A DNA stretch of 64,000 bases from Candidatus Hamiltonella defensa 5AT (Acyrthosiphon pisum) (GTDB lineage Bacteria > Pseudomonadota > Gammaproteobacteria > Enterobacterales > Enterobacteriaceae). Below the pieces are notes generated by a model, which did not search any database, was not told the DNA's origin, and saw only the letters and a program-made list of their open reading frames with translations. The position numbers and the translations under genes were made by a program. The stretch lies in assembly GCF_000021705.1 (NCBI RefSeq), contig NC_012751.1, positions 1,972,006-2,036,005 on the forward strand. The letters run 5' to 3'. Below, piece after piece: positions 54,155-64,000 of the stretch. Positions within the stretch are counted from its first letter, which is position 1, and every line of letters begins with the position of its first letter.

Positions 54155-54868
54155 TTACCTGGATAACAGCTTTTTTAATTCATTCCCACCCTTATGACGA
54201 ATATCCTGTCCTTCAACATAATAAACAATAAACTCACAAATATTTTGGCAGCGATCTCCTATCCGTTCGATGGAACGAGCGCAAGAAAGCGCAGTGATCA
54301 CACTGGGGATAGTGCGGGTATCTTCCATCATATAGGTCATTAATTGGCGCACTATTCCTTCATATTCTTGATCTACCTTTTCATCTTCCTGATAAATTTT
54401 GATGGCCATATTAAGATTCATGGTTGTAAAAGCATCGAGAACGTCGCCGAGCATCTGGATAGTGTGTTTACCTAAAGATTCAAGACTGGCTAAAACAACT
54501 GATTTTTGTTGATCAGATAATGTTTTAAACGCCGTAGAGCAAATTCTCTCAGCGACATCTCCAATACGTTCTAATTCTGAAATAATTTTTATAATCGCTA
54601 TCACTAAACGTAAATCCTTTGCAATAGGTTGACGTCTTGCGATAATAAGGACGCAGTCTTCATCGATTTTCATTTCCATTTCATTCACTTTTTTATCTGC
54701 TTTGATCACTTTTTTTGCTAATTGCATATCTTGGTCGTGCATCGCTCTAATAGCATCAGTCAATTGTTTTTTGACTAATTGTCCCATGGACTGTACCTGA
54801 GTATGAATTCCCTCAAGATCAGCATTAAACTGTCCTGAAATATGTTTGTCTAAATTAAGATCGTTCAT
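54155..54868 (-). CDS. phoU: Phosphate signalling protein PhoU
   Basis: Two three-helix PhoU repeats: [65 protein letters not shown], then [49 protein letters not shown]. It links Pst transport to the PhoR/PhoB system. The start at 54868 matches E. coli; an upstream frame runs back into pstB. About 237 residues, intact. Confidence 0.92.
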   Translation of the reverse strand: MNDLNLDKHISGQFNADLEGIHTQVQSMGQLVKKQLTDAIRAMHDQDMQLAKKVIKADKKVNEMEMKIDEDCVLIIARRQPIAKDLRLVIAIIKIISELERIGDVAERICSTAFKTLSDQQKSVVLASLESLGKHTIQMLGDVLDAFTTMNLNMAIKIYQEDEKVDQEYEGIVRQLMTYMMEDTRTIPSVITALSCARSIERIGDRCQNICEFIVYYVEGQDIRHKGGNELKKLLSR

Positions 54869-54881
54869 AAAGTGCCCTAAG

Positions 54882-55646
54882 TTAGCCATACCTTCCTGTA
54901 ATATAATCCTCTGTTTGTTTTTTTTTCGGCGTAGTAAACAAAATATCTGTATCACTGAATTCAATTAATTCACCTAAATACATAAATGCGGTGTAATCAG
55001 AACAGCGAGCTGCCTGTTGCATGTTATGAGTCACGATGACTACGGTGTAGTCTGATTTTAATTCACTGATCAGTTCTTCTATTTTACCGGTAGAAATCGG
55101 ATCAAGAGCAGAACAGGGCTCATCGAGCAATAAGACTTCGGGTCGGATGGCAATCCCCCGTGCAATACACAATCTTTGCTGTTGTCCCCCGGATAAACTA
55201 TAGCCACTTTGTTGTAGTTTATCTTTAATTTCATTCCAGAGTGCGGCTTTAGTCAGCGCCCATTCAACTCGCTCATTCATTTCAACGCGTGAAAGATTCT
55301 CAAAGAGCCGGACTCCAAATGCAATATTATCGTAAATAGACATGGGAAAAGGCGTTGGTTTTTGAAAAACCATCCCGACTTTTGCTCGCAACAAGGCAAT
55401 ATCCTGTTTATCGGTCAGAATATTTTGACCATCCAACGATATACTGCCTTCTGTTCTTTGCTCTGGATACAATTGATACATTTTATTAAAGGTGCGTAAT
55501 AGAGTTGATTTGCCACAGCCTGAGGGCCCTATAAAGGCCGTGACTTGATTTCGAGTAATATCTAAAGAAATATTTTTTAGCGCCTGAAACTTTCCGTAAT
55601 AAAAATTAAGAGAACGCACCTGAATTTTGCTGATGTCAGTAAGCAT
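54882..55646 (-). CDS. pstB: Phosphate ABC transporter ATP-binding protein PstB
   Basis: A 254-residue ABC ATPase: Walker [10 protein letters not shown] at residues 40-48, Q-loop [18 protein letters not shown], signature LSGGQQQRL, Walker [12 protein letters not shown] and switch VTHN. Closest to PstB. Intact. Confidence 0.95.
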   Translation of the reverse strand: MLTDISKIQVRSLNFYYGKFQALKNISLDITRNQVTAFIGPSGCGKSTLLRTFNKMYQLYPEQRTEGSISLDGQNILTDKQDIALLRAKVGMVFQKPTPFPMSIYDNIAFGVRLFENLSRVEMNERVEWALTKAALWNEIKDKLQQSGYSLSGGQQQRLCIARGIAIRPEVLLLDEPCSALDPISTGKIEELISELKSDYTVVIVTHNMQQAARCSDYTAFMYLGELIEFSDTDILFTTPKKKQTEDYITGRYG

Positions 55647-55801
55647 AATAATTAAGACTCATCTCTTTGATGACATTTTTTTGTAGTGCATTTGTATAGT
55701 AAGCATAAGAGTTCCGTAAAAATTTGTTTCTTTCTTAAAAATAAAGTCGTCATATTTAATATCCACTCATAATTCAAGATAAAAGCCTAATATCATAGTT
55801 T

Positions 55802-56704
55802 TTAAGCTTTCTTCTTTTTAGAGAAAATGATGCGCGCTAATATATTTAAAAATAACACACAAAACGTAATCAATAACACGCCCGCCCAAGCTAACTGTTG
55901 CCATTGAGAAAAAGGGCTCATCGCAAATTTAAATATGGTAACCGGCAAATTAGCAATTGGTTGACTTAAATCTGTGCTCCAAAATTGATTAGACAACGAA
56001 GTAAACAGTAGGGGTGCGGTTTCTCCGGAAATACGAGCAATTGCCAAAAGAATACCGGTCAAAATACCGGGAATAGACGCCTTCAACGTGATAGAAAAAA
56101 TCATACGCCATTGAGGAGCGCCCACTGCATAAGCCGCTTCTCTCAAACTATCGGGTACCAAAGTGAGCATATTTTCAGTGGTACGTATCACAATTGGGAT
56201 CTGTAGTAATCCCAACGCAATCAACCCCGCCCATCCAGAAAAATGCTCCATTCGAGTCACGACAAAAGTATAAACAAAAAGGCCGATCACAATTGAAGGA
56301 GCTGACAATAAAATATCATTGATAAAACGAATCATCTCTGCCAAACGAGATTTACGACCATATTCTGCCAAATAAATGCCTGACATGACCCCCAATGGGG
56401 TGCCTACCAAAGTGGCTCCTAAAATTAACAAAATACTGCCCATAATCGCATTAGCTAAACCCCCTCCCTCTGTATTCGGAGGTGGGGTCATCTCAGTAAA
56501 TAAAGCGAAAGACATGCCATCCATACCTTTGACTACAGTAGAAAAAAGGATCCATATTAACCAAAACAATCCAAAAATCATCGTAATCATTGAAAGTAAC
56601 AAAGCCATTTTATTTTTATTACGGCGCCAAGCTTGCTTTCTAGTTCGAGTTGCCATCAAAGTCAGCGGATGCTTTATTTTTATATTCTGATGAGCTTCCT
56701 TCAT
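55802..56704 (-). CDS. pstA: Phosphate ABC transporter permease PstA
   Basis: A 300-residue permease with six helices: [77 protein letters not shown], and the EAA loop [27 protein letters not shown]. Starts next to the pstC stop. Intact. Confidence 0.95.
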   Translation of the reverse strand: MKEAHQNIKIKHPLTLMATRTRKQAWRRNKNKMALLLSMITMIFGLFWLIWILFSTVVKGMDGMSFALFTEMTPPPNTEGGGLANAIMGSILLILGATLVGTPLGVMSGIYLAEYGRKSRLAEMIRFINDILLSAPSIVIGLFVYTFVVTRMEHFSGWAGLIALGLLQIPIVIRTTENMLTLVPDSLREAAYAVGAPQWRMIFSITLKASIPGILTGILLAIARISGETAPLLFTSLSNQFWSTDLSQPIANLPVTIFKFAMSPFSQWQQLAWAGVLLITFCVLFLNILARIIFSKKKKA

Positions 56705-57661
56705 CTAATGCCCTTCTTTTTTAGATATGCGTGAAATCATCCATTTAGATAGGGTGAGCACGATAAATGTAATGAAAAACAAAATCAGGCTTAATTCCAT
56801 CAACGCGGCAGTATGTAAACCCGATTCAGCTTCAGCAAATTCATTTGCTATGGAGGAGGTAATACTATTGCCCGGCATGAATAATGAAAAACTGTTTAAT
56901 TGATAGGTATTCCCGATAATAAAGGTGACTGCCATTGTTTCGCCGAGTGCTCGCCCAAGGCCTAACATGATCCCACCAATCACTCCGTTTTTTGTAAATG
57001 GCAACACAACATGCCAGATGACTTCCCAGGTTGTGCATCCAATACCATAGGCAGATTCTTTCATCATAATAGGTGTTTGATCAAAAACATCCCTCATCAC
57101 AGAAGCAATATAGGGAATGATCATAATAGCTAAAATTACCCCTGCAGCTAAAATACCAATGCCAAAGGCAGGGCCTGAAAACAACATTCCAATAATAGGA
57201 ATTCCTGAAACAACATCAGCGACAGGCTCTTGGAAATATTGAGCGAATATCGGTGAAAAAACGAACAAGCCCCACATTCCATACACAATACTAGGAATAG
57301 CCGCCAAAAGTTCAATTGCCAATCCTAATGGCCTTTTTAACCAATTGGGCGCTAACTCTGTCAAAAACAACGCGATGCCAAAGCTGACCGGGACGGCAAT
57401 CACAATAGCGATGAGCGATGTCACTATCGTTCCGTAAATGGGAACTAAAGCACCAAAATGATCAGCAGGAGGATTCCATTCTTTGGTCCAAAAAAAAGAA
57501 AATCCGAATTTTTCTATGCTAGGCCAAGAAGTCAAAAGCAACGATAGGATGATCCCGGATAACAAAAAAAGAGTGAAAAAAGCGGCCAGTTTTACCAAAG
57601 TACTAAAAACAATATCCCCGTATTTATTGGGTAATTTCACCGAAAGACTGGACTTAACCAT
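56705..57661 (-). CDS. pstC: Phosphate ABC transporter permease PstC
   Basis: About 318 residues. [64 protein letters not shown] and the EAA loop [22 protein letters not shown] mark PstC. I start at the ATG 57661 ([15 protein letters not shown]); an in-frame ATG at 57721 adds 20 unlikely residues. Confidence 0.93.
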   Translation of the reverse strand: MVKSSLSVKLPNKYGDIVFSTLVKLAAFFTLFLLSGIILSLLLTSWPSIEKFGFSFFWTKEWNPPADHFGALVPIYGTIVTSLIAIVIAVPVSFGIALFLTELAPNWLKRPLGLAIELLAAIPSIVYGMWGLFVFSPIFAQYFQEPVADVVSGIPIIGMLFSGPAFGIGILAAGVILAIMIIPYIASVMRDVFDQTPIMMKESAYGIGCTTWEVIWHVVLPFTKNGVIGGIMLGLGRALGETMAVTFIIGNTYQLNSFSLFMPGNSITSSIANEFAEAESGLHTAALMELSLILFFITFIVLTLSKWMISRISKKEGH

Positions 57662-57901
57662 GTATAATTTCCATCGCAAGCAAACCATTATTTTTACAAA
57701 GATCAAGTGTAAAATAGACATGAAATTTTTTATGTCCGACTGCAGTTGTTAAAAATGAGTTCAAAATACTTGTTTTTTCTCTATTAAAAACATTTTTATA
57801 CAAGACAGATCACAGACAAAAAATACTGCCTTTTTTCGCTTATTTTTTATATTTGTTTGAGAATTAATTAAGCTTTAAAAAAAGCTTGACCATTTTTATT
57901 C

Positions 57902-58921
57902 TTACAGCTGAGTTTCCCATGCCTTACGTATCTGATTAATGACAGAGTCGGGCAAGGTCGCATAATCAAGATCATGCGCCTCTTTAGCGCCATATCTATA
58001 AGCCCAATCAAAAAATTTGAGAACATCGATACGTCTATCATTGGTCTTTTTAGGGGTTTTCTTTATCAGAATGAACGTTGCTGCTGTGATTGGCCATGAA
58101 TTATCTCCTTTTTGATCTGTTAAATCCTGAGCAAAAGAGTGTGTCCAGTCAACATCCTTTGCCGCCGATTCAAAGCTGGTTAAATTTGGTGTAACAGACC
58201 GATTATTTGCAGACAATAATCTAGTGTAGGCTAAATTATTTTGCTTCGCGTAAGAGTATTCCACATAACCAATCGAACCAGGTACACGTTGAACAAAAGC
58301 GGCGACCCCATCGTTACCTTTCCCTCCTAAGCCAATTGGCCAATTAATATTAGAGCCCTCGCCTATTTTTGCTTTCCATTCAGGATTTTTTTTAGAAAGA
58401 TAATGCGTAAAAACAAAAGTCGTGCCTGAGCCATCTGCACGACGCACAACGGCAATATCCTGATCAGGCAATATCATCTTAATCTCAGGATTTAACGCTA
58501 TAATTTCAGGATCATTCCACTTTTTAATTTTACCTAAATAAATATCTCCGAGCACTTTACCATCTAATATAAGCTGAGCTGATTTAATACCAGGAATATT
58601 GATGGCCAGGACGATCCCGCCAATCACAGTGGGAAATTGAAATAAATTATTTTTCAGTAATTGTTGTTCCGTTAAAGGAATATCCGAAGCCGCGAAATCA
58701 ACTGTATTGGCAATAATTTGTTTGATACCTGCGGATGAGCCGATACCCTGATAGTTAATTTTAGCGCCCATCTTTTTTTGATAGGAATCTGCCCACTTTG
58801 AATACAAAGAAGTAGGAAATGTCGCGCCAGCCCCCGTCAAGTTCGTGCTAGAAAATGCTGAGGCCGTGATTAAAAAAATACTACTGAAAACACAAAGAAA
58901 AGTGATATGCCGTAATTTCAT
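57902..58921 (-). CDS. pstS: Periplasmic phosphate-binding protein PstS
   Basis: A 339-residue protein with a signal peptide (about residues 1-24, ending SAFS/ST), then [45 protein letters not shown] and [17 protein letters not shown], the phosphate-ligand loops. First gene of the pst operon. I see no clear PhoB box in the 390 bp upstream. Confidence 0.95.
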   Translation of the reverse strand: MKLRHITFLCVFSSIFLITASAFSSTNLTGAGATFPTSLYSKWADSYQKKMGAKINYQGIGSSAGIKQIIANTVDFAASDIPLTEQQLLKNNLFQFPTVIGGIVLAINIPGIKSAQLILDGKVLGDIYLGKIKKWNDPEIIALNPEIKMILPDQDIAVVRRADGSGTTFVFTHYLSKKNPEWKAKIGEGSNINWPIGLGGKGNDGVAAFVQRVPGSIGYVEYSYAKQNNLAYTRLLSANNRSVTPNLTSFESAAKDVDWTHSFAQDLTDQKGDNSWPITAATFILIKKTPKKTNDRRIDVLKFFDWAYRYGAKEAHDLDYATLPDSVINQIRKAWETQL

Positions 58922-59311
58922 AATGGGCCTTTTATATTTTGGAATCTGAAATGAAAGTTAAAAAACTTGCTTCAACAAATTGTCTTCATAAACAGAAAGA
59001 TGTGCAAGCAATAAAAAAATAATAGATTTTTTGTAAAATCGTAGCCTGATGATTCAAATCATAACTAAAATTCAAAAAAACACCCACACCCCATTTTTTT
59101 CAGAGGCCCTTTCAGAAGAAAATTTCGATAAAACTCGCATTTTTATGTAAAGAAAAGAAATCACAAAAAATATTTTCAGATCCTCTTAGAAGCTTCTGCA
59201 CTAAGTCCCCCAATCACATTTTATAAATAAATTCATCGTAGTATAAAGGCCTAACAGAAAACCCCGATAAATTTTTTTTTCATTTTTTAAAAGATATGGA
59301 GATCTCTAAAA
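58922..59311. other. Divergent spacer between pstS and hofM
   Basis: 390 bp, AT-rich. It must hold promoters for both directions, but no convincing PhoB box or CRP/Sxy site was found by eye. Confidence 0.4.
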
Positions 59312-60148
59312 ATGTTTTTTTCACTATGGCAGGTAGGTTTAGATATTCAAATGAGCGGAGTCCGCGCGCTTGCTGTTTTAAAACGCCGTTATGGCTGGCA
59401 GGTGCGCTATTGGTGGTATCATCCTCTTGATAAAGGTGTTCTACAAAACGGAAATTTACAAAAGCCTGAAAAATTAACTGAGGTTTTTCGTTTATTGGCT
59501 CAACTCCTTCCAAAAAATATTTCATTACGTATTAATTTACCTGCACAAAGAATTTTACAAAAAAGTATTCCTAAGCCAGATAAAAGATTAAGAGAGCCAG
59601 CCTGCAGAGAATTTATTCAATTTAATGCCAAAAAGCAGTTTGCAATTAATGATCAAACCTTATCATTGGATTATCGAGCTCCAATAAAAAATCGCACGTC
59701 ATTATTAATGACAGCGGCTCATCAACAAGAAATCAATGCCTGGAAAAATTGTCTTGAAAATGCGGGACTCAAACCGAATGTGATTGACATTTCACCTTGT
59801 GCTTTACGCTATATGGCTGCAGAAGCAAAATTATCACAGGAACATATTTTGTTACATCAGTTGGAAAATGAATGGCTATGGACATCACCGTTGAACACGC
59901 CTTTTCGCTACGGTTTAATTTCTGGAACGCAAGAAAATATAATCGAAGAGCTCCGCTGTGTTTATTCAGACGGATATCGTCCGATGTCTCAAATTTATTA
60001 CACGGGTCTGCTAGAGGTAGATCCACCTAAAAATACCATTCCATGGTCTCCTTTTTTAGCATTTAAACAGTTTCAACCTCCATTACCTGCGTTACCTATG
60101 TCTTTTGCATTAGCAGGTGGTTTGGCTGTACGTCCAAAGGATTTTTAA
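59312..60148 (+). CDS. hofM: HofM (PilM-like) DNA-uptake protein
   Basis: A 278-residue PilM-type protein, first of a five-gene hof operon. QVGLDIQMSGVRALAVLKRR is the actin-like start, followed by RINLPAQRILQKSIPKPDKRLREPACREFI and NAGLKPNVIDISPCALRYMA. In gamma-proteobacteria it forms the cytoplasmic ring of the type IV-pilus-like machine used to take up DNA. Overlaps hofN by one base. Confidence 0.88.
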   Translation: MFFSLWQVGLDIQMSGVRALAVLKRRYGWQVRYWWYHPLDKGVLQNGNLQKPEKLTEVFRLLAQLLPKNISLRINLPAQRILQKSIPKPDKRLREPACREFIQFNAKKQFAINDQTLSLDYRAPIKNRTSLLMTAAHQQEINAWKNCLENAGLKPNVIDISPCALRYMAAEAKLSQEHILLHQLENEWLWTSPLNTPFRYGLISGTQENIIEELRCVYSDGYRPMSQIYYTGLLEVDPPKNTIPWSPFLAFKQFQPPLPALPMSFALAGGLAVRPKDF

Positions 60149-60684
60149 TGTTTCAGGTTAATTTTTTACCTTGGAGGGAGAATAAACTAAAAAAAAGTGG
60201 CTATTTTTGGAGCGGTTTTTTTTTACTACAAATACTCATCATCATAACGGTCACTCTATTTATTCGTTTTTTTTTGCAAAATGAATATCAAAAAAGAGAA
60301 ATAACTTTACATTTTTTATTAAAAAAACATGAAAAATTACAAAATACATATAATAAAACTAAACAAAGATTAATTGATTTGAAAGACATACAATCAAGCA
60401 TACAAATTTATGAAAATATATATCAAAAAACAAAAAGTTATTTAACATTATTAAATCAATTATCAAATTTTATTCCAGAGCGTTGTTGGTTATTAGAGAT
60501 AAAACAAAAAGATCAAACATTGATTTTGGATGGAATCAGTCATGATTACAATAGTATTGCACTTTTTATAGAAGGATTAAGTCAAAAAATATTGATCCAT
60601 AATATTGAATTACAGAAAGTAAGTCAGAAAAAAAAAGGGGTATTTTATTTTACTATAGCAATAAATGAGTTTTTATCATTATAA
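60148..60684 (+). CDS. hofN: HofN (PilN-like) membrane protein
   Basis: A 178-residue protein starting MFQVNFLPWRENKLKKSG, the conserved NLLPWR motif of PilN that contacts PilM, then one membrane helix (about 19-40), a coiled coil and a periplasmic ferredoxin-like domain. Very AT-rich. Intact. Confidence 0.88.
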   Translation: MFQVNFLPWRENKLKKSGYFWSGFFLLQILIIITVTLFIRFFLQNEYQKREITLHFLLKKHEKLQNTYNKTKQRLIDLKDIQSSIQIYENIYQKTKSYLTLLNQLSNFIPERCWLLEIKQKDQTLILDGISHDYNSIALFIEGLSQKILIHNIELQKVSQKKKGVFYFTIAINEFLSL

Positions 60685-60695
60685 AGCGATCAATC

Positions 60696-61295
60696 ATGAA
60701 TAAAAAATTTCAAAATTATTTTAATAGACCAATATGGCAGATTTTTTTATATCAATGGTTTTTTTTAGGTATATTGATTTATATTGTATATATATTTGAT
60801 TTACATATAATATTTAATCTATTGAAGCTAAAAAAAGACGAAATTTTAAATCAAAAAAAAATGATCGAAAAAATTGAAAATAAATTATCTTTATTACCTG
60901 AGTTATTTTCTTTAGAAAAAGAAATACAAATATTAAAATTAGAAAACATTTTTTCATTGAAAATGGAACACAAAAAAAACAGCTTAAAAAATGATTTTTA
61001 TCAAAAATTTAATCATTTAAACATCCAACTTATCAACTGGGAAAAACAAAAAATAGAAATTAAAGAAAATTTTATACATAAAAATTGGATAGCTTGCATT
61101 AATACTGATTATTATGGAATCATCAACTTTTTAGTGGAATTACTAAAAAACAATCCTCCGATTTTAATTAAAAAAATAGATATATTTAATAAATCAAAAA
61201 ATTTTCATGATCTCATTGATGAAAAAGAAAATCTTGAAATGACTATTCAGATCACACAAATTTTACCTATAAATACGAGAATTAAGAATGAATAA
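60696..61295 (+). CDS. hofO: HofO (PilO-like) membrane protein
   Basis: A 199-residue single-helix membrane protein with a coiled coil (LKKDEILNQKKMIEKIENKL) and a C-terminal periplasmic domain. Assignment rests mainly on position between hofN and hofP; sequence is diverged and Lys/Asn/Ile-rich. Confidence 0.8.
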   Translation: MNKKFQNYFNRPIWQIFLYQWFFLGILIYIVYIFDLHIIFNLLKLKKDEILNQKKMIEKIENKLSLLPELFSLEKEIQILKLENIFSLKMEHKKNSLKNDFYQKFNHLNIQLINWEKQKIEIKENFIHKNWIACINTDYYGIINFLVELLKNNPPILIKKIDIFNKSKNFHDLIDEKENLEMTIQITQILPINTRIKNE

Positions 61296-61695
61296 TAATA
61301 ACCACAAAAAATATAAATTTATTTTTTTATTTATTGTTCATGTATTTACTCAATATAGCTTTGCTAATGAAAATATTAAATATAAAGAACCAAGAAGAGA
61401 TCCGTTTAAACCTTTTTTATTAATACCTTGCAATCAAGGTTTGGATAAAATAAAAAAATGGAAACTAAAAGGTGTATTAGGTAAAGAAAATAATTATAAA
61501 GCTTGGGTGATTAATCAAAATGGGGAATGGCATCAATTAAAAACAAAAGAATTTATCTTAACAAATTGGGAAATAAATAAAATTACTCTAAATCGAATGA
61601 ATATGAATTATATTTCCGTTTATCATCCTGAAAAAAAAGACATCCACAAACATTGTGAAAAAAATTTATCAGAAATAGCACTTTTCCTTGATTAA
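61288..61695 (+). CDS. hofP: HofP (PilP-like) protein
   Basis: A 135-residue protein with a signal peptide-like start and YKEPRRDPFKPFLLIP, the RDPF motif of HofP/PilP, then KIKKWKLKGVLGKENNYKAWVINQNGEWHQLKTKEFI. It connects the inner-membrane ring with the secretin. Overlaps hofO by 8 bp. Confidence 0.83.
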   Translation: MNNNNHKKYKFIFLFIVHVFTQYSFANENIKYKEPRRDPFKPFLLIPCNQGLDKIKKWKLKGVLGKENNYKAWVINQNGEWHQLKTKEFILTNWEINKITLNRMNMNYISVYHPEKKDIHKHCEKNLSEIALFLD

Positions 61696-61741
61696 GGAAT
61701 ATCATAGATTATTGAAAATCATCAAAAAGGTTTAAAATTTA

Positions 61742-63001
61742 ATGATTAAAATAATAAAAATTTTTATCGTAGCCTATTTATTTTTATTAAGCAGCTTGAG
61801 TTTTTCTAAAGAACAAAAAGATATTTTTGTCAATATGGAATTTAAAGACACGCCTGTGGTTGTTATTTTACAAGCTTTAGCAGATTATCAAAAATTGAAT
61901 TTGGTCATTGCAAAAGGGGTACAGGGAAATCTAAGCCTAAGATTAATAGAGGTTCCTTGGTCACATGCATTAGATGTGATTTTACGGATGAGTCAATTAC
62001 GAATTGAGCGTAAAGATAATATTCTTATGGTTTTTACAGAACAGGAAATCATTAATAAACAAATAGAAAAATTACAGATAAAAAACGAAAAAAAATCCCA
62101 ATCAAAAAAAATGAATTATTTAATTTTTACATTCCAACATGCAGACTCGGAGGAAGTAGCAAAAAATTTAAGTGCCAACAGAGGTTTTTTGCTTTCTCAA
62201 GAAGGGAATGTGATAGCAGATAAAAGAACCAATAACCTTTTTATTCATGATACAGCACAATCTTTGGCAGGATTAACAAAATGGTTAAAAGAAATAGATT
62301 CTCCTTTACGGCAAATAGAATTATCAGCTCATATTGTGACAATGAGCAGTGAAAATTTATATGAATTAGGTATTAGATGGGGCATGAATGCCTTGGAAAA
62401 GGGCAACCCTCTTGGAATTAAAAATTTTAATATTAATTTACCGCTAAAAAACACTGCAATTGCTGCAAATTTTCAGGTTGCAAGCATTAATAGCCGTCTT
62501 TTAGATCTTGAGCTCAGTGCATTAGAACAAGAAAATCAAGTAGATATTATCGCGAGTCCCCGCTTGATAACTTCTCACCAGCAAACAGCCAGTATCAAGC
62601 AGGGCACCGACATTCCTTATCAAATCAATGGTAAAAAAGAGAATGTCAGCATTGAATTTAAAGAAGCGGTATTAGGGATGGAAGTCACTCCTACCATATT
62701 AGGCAATGATAAAATTAGATTAAAACTAAAAATCAGTCAGAATATGCCAGGTATGGCGATTAAACGTGGGAATGCAGAAACTCTTGCGATCGATAAACAG
62801 GAAATCACCACACAAATTATAGTAAAGCATGGTGAAACGATTGTTCTTGGAGGCATTTTTCAGAAAAAAAACAATCATCGAATCGATAAGGTACCGGGGT
62901 TTGGAAACATTCCTTTTTTGGGGGCTTTATTTAGACAAGATGTTAATCAACAACGACGGCGTGAACTGGTCATTTTTATTACACCCAAACTGATTCATTA
63001 G
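61742..63001 (+). CDS. hofQ: HofQ DNA-uptake secretin
   Basis: A 419-residue outer-membrane secretin with a signal peptide (about 1-22). Its STN/N0 domain is VNMEFKDTPVVVILQALADYQKLNLVIAKGVQGNLSLRL, the N1 domain carries ANRGFLLSQEGNVIADKRTNNLFI, and the secretin core carries VDIIASPRLITSHQQTASIKQGTDIPYQ and GGIFQKKNNHRIDKVPGFGNIPFLGALFR. Full length. In E. coli aroK and aroB follow; here a repeat element and an unrelated gene do. Confidence 0.92.
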   Translation: MIKIIKIFIVAYLFLLSSLSFSKEQKDIFVNMEFKDTPVVVILQALADYQKLNLVIAKGVQGNLSLRLIEVPWSHALDVILRMSQLRIERKDNILMVFTEQEIINKQIEKLQIKNEKKSQSKKMNYLIFTFQHADSEEVAKNLSANRGFLLSQEGNVIADKRTNNLFIHDTAQSLAGLTKWLKEIDSPLRQIELSAHIVTMSSENLYELGIRWGMNALEKGNPLGIKNFNINLPLKNTAIAANFQVASINSRLLDLELSALEQENQVDIIASPRLITSHQQTASIKQGTDIPYQINGKKENVSIEFKEAVLGMEVTPTILGNDKIRLKLKISQNMPGMAIKRGNAETLAIDKQEITTQIIVKHGETIVLGGIFQKKNNHRIDKVPGFGNIPFLGALFRQDVNQQRRRELVIFITPKLIH

Positions 63002-63035
63002 AGTGATTCTCATATATTTCAGTTTATTAGATATA

Positions 63036-63172
63036 GCACTGTTAACAAAGTCTGTTTGTAAAAATAAAACTCATTATTTTTGCTTATTTGATTCGAGAAA
63101 GCCGTGAGCCGTTTTATTTTTTTGTTCGCTATGAGTGACTTTTGCGTCTTTAAGTGAGTTTGTTAACAGTGC
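63036..63172. repeat. 137-bp MITE-like element with inverted ends
   Basis: GCACTGTTAACAAA at 63036-63049 is exactly inverted at 63159-63172, with TATA and CATA flanks. The core encodes nothing. Related single ends occur near 38535, 42856 and 44311. Confidence 0.6.
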
Positions 63173-63192
63173 CATAGTCAATCAAGCGTGTA

Positions 63193-64000
63193 CTACAGTG
63201 TGAGCGACTTGTCCTGCAGTGGATTCCAGTGTCGGTGTAGAGGCTCTGCCTGAGACGCCAGTGAGTCACTTTGTGATGACGCAAAACCCGCCATGGATTC
63301 AGGCAATCTTCCTGCTGTCAAGTCAGACTCCGAGACCTTGCTCACTGGCACAGGAGAGCCCGCCCCTAAATCCAGGCGCTTATTTTTCAGCGCGCTGTCA
63401 TGACGTACCCTCACCGTGTCATTTTGGTCCGTTCCCTCAGGTCTGCCAATAGAGACCAGACCTTCTTCGTTCACCTCTACAGCGGCGACATCCCCATTGA
63501 GGTCGACTAACGAGAGAGGACGGTCAGGCGCCTCTTTGATGAAATGTTTGATACGGACACTAGCGTGGGTATCGCCGACAGGGCTCAGCACCACGTCGTC
63601 TTTGTCTGTGGTGAATACCGTCTCTTGCAACAACCAGGGGACTTCTACTCTATCCTGTATCAGAGGGTCGTCCTTATGATGAGGCATGACATGACGATGA
63701 ATGACGATGTCCCGTTTTAAAACCGCATTCTCTACCACATAATGATGGGCCATGCCGGTGCCCATCAAAAGCTCTTTTTGGTGAAAGTTATCTAAAATCA
63801 GGGGAGGCACAGGCCATCGGCCATCCGCCTGTTGCATGAGCGTTTCAGGAAACCCGGTGATGAACATGCCATCCCGGGTGTACAAAAAATAATGATGCTG
63901 CAGGGCTCGCGTCTTTCCTTGTGCTGGGCCGTACATGTTTTTGAATCTCACCTCAGTGAGACTCTGGTTATCATTTCTCAGGGTCAACACCATGTCGCCC
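63193..64000 (-). CDS. C-terminal part of a large unrecognised protein (runs off the window)
   Basis: The minus frame is open to the window edge (GDMVLTLRNDNQSLTEV...). The visible 268 residues contain FKNMYGPAQGKTRALQHHYFLYTRDGMFITGFPETLMQQADGRWPVPP and ENAVLKRDIVIHRHVMPHHKDDPLIQDRVEVPWLLQETVF. A Ser/Pro-rich tail ends LHRHWNPLQDKSLTL. No family recognised; the style suggests a large secreted or phage/plasmid-borne protein. The base composition is GC-richer than the hof genes, consistent with transfer. Confidence 0.5.
   Translation of the reverse strand, partial: GDMVLTLRNDNQSLTEVRFKNMYGPAQGKTRALQHHYFLYTRDGMFITGFPETLMQQADGRWPVPPLILDNFHQKELLMGTGMAHHYVVENAVLKRDIVIHRHVMPHHKDDPLIQDRVEVPWLLQETVFTTDKDDVVLSPVGDTHASVRIKHFIKEAPDRPLSLVDLNGDVAAVEVNEEGLVSIGRPEGTDQNDTVRVRHDSALKNKRLDLGAGSPVPVSKVSESDLTAGRLPESMAGFASSQSDSLASQAEPLHRHWNPLQDKSLTL

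Noticed and set aside
57865..57900. Hairpin AAGCTT...AAGCTT between pstS and pstC as terminator
   Set aside because: Stem is short, AT-rich and the T run lies in the loop region, so support is too weak.
58922..59060. Possible PhoB box before pstS
   Set aside because: Only a weak CTGTTTATGAAGACA-like word was found; it lacks the paired CTGTCAT repeats.

Overview
The window reads like the genome of a host-restricted, decaying enterobacterium. The closest fit from family knowledge is the aphid facultative symbionts Candidatus Regiella insecticola or Candidatus Hamiltonella defensa. The evidence is an AT-rich enterobacterial backbone (pstSCAB-phoU, aspA, hofMNOPQ, appA, msrB, a tRNA-Ile2), an SPI-2-like type III secretion export block, secretion-effector-like genes, and many insertion sequences and broken genes. 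Species identity is inference; no 16S rRNA or other marker lies in the window.

Layout. 1-3.6 kb: truncated phosphoethanolamine transferase, an IS256-type relic, a small inverted-repeat element, a frameshifted glycerophosphodiester phosphodiesterase and a split roxA whose iron ligands are lost. 3.7-13.3 kb: plasmid-like segment with an amber-interrupted resolvase, a GC-rich StbBC (VapBC-type) toxin-antitoxin pair, a large effector-like gene with a caspase-like/C80 cysteine-peptidase signature, an IS26-like element inside a Tn3 tnpA fragment, parA with a small ribbon-helix-helix partner and palindromic sites, and an oriT followed by nikA- and nikB-like mobilization genes. 13.3-26.0 kb: nikB is cut by an IS630-family element, and a 3,940-bp unit (IS630, nikB 3' part, brnTA, tail-fibre assembly gene, tail fibre gene) is present three times in exact tandem, closed by a fourth IS. 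26.0-32.7 kb: remnant of a Mu-head/P2-tail hybrid prophage on the minus strand, without a major capsid gene and carrying a HigBA-type module. 32.7-47 kb: accessory mosaic of IS5-type relics, effector candidates (one an ADP-ribosyltransferase), a methyltransferase, an MFS transporter, a truncated gldA, two short LuxR-type regulators, YggU, MsrB and a fifth IS630 copy. 47-63 kb: chromosomal core with appA, an Ada/Ogt methyltransferase, tRNA-Ile(CAU), aspA, then on the minus strand pstS-pstC-pstA-pstB-phoU followed by ssaR-S-T-U, then hofMNOPQ on the plus strand. 63-64 kb: a 137-bp inverted-repeat element and the C-terminal part of a large unrecognised protein.

How it fits together. A mobilizable plasmid and a prophage were joined and invaded twice by the same IS630. 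Recombination between the two direct copies amplified the segment between them, raising the dosage of a tail fibre and of a brnA antitoxin whose brnT partner is frameshifted. Effector candidates share an upstream motif with a GCG core between A and T tracts and would need a type III apparatus, of which only SsaR-S-T-U is encoded here, directly downstream of the phosphate operon. Decay is recent: most broken genes carry one or two frameshifts or a single stop, several at homopolymers, and three are early amber codons.
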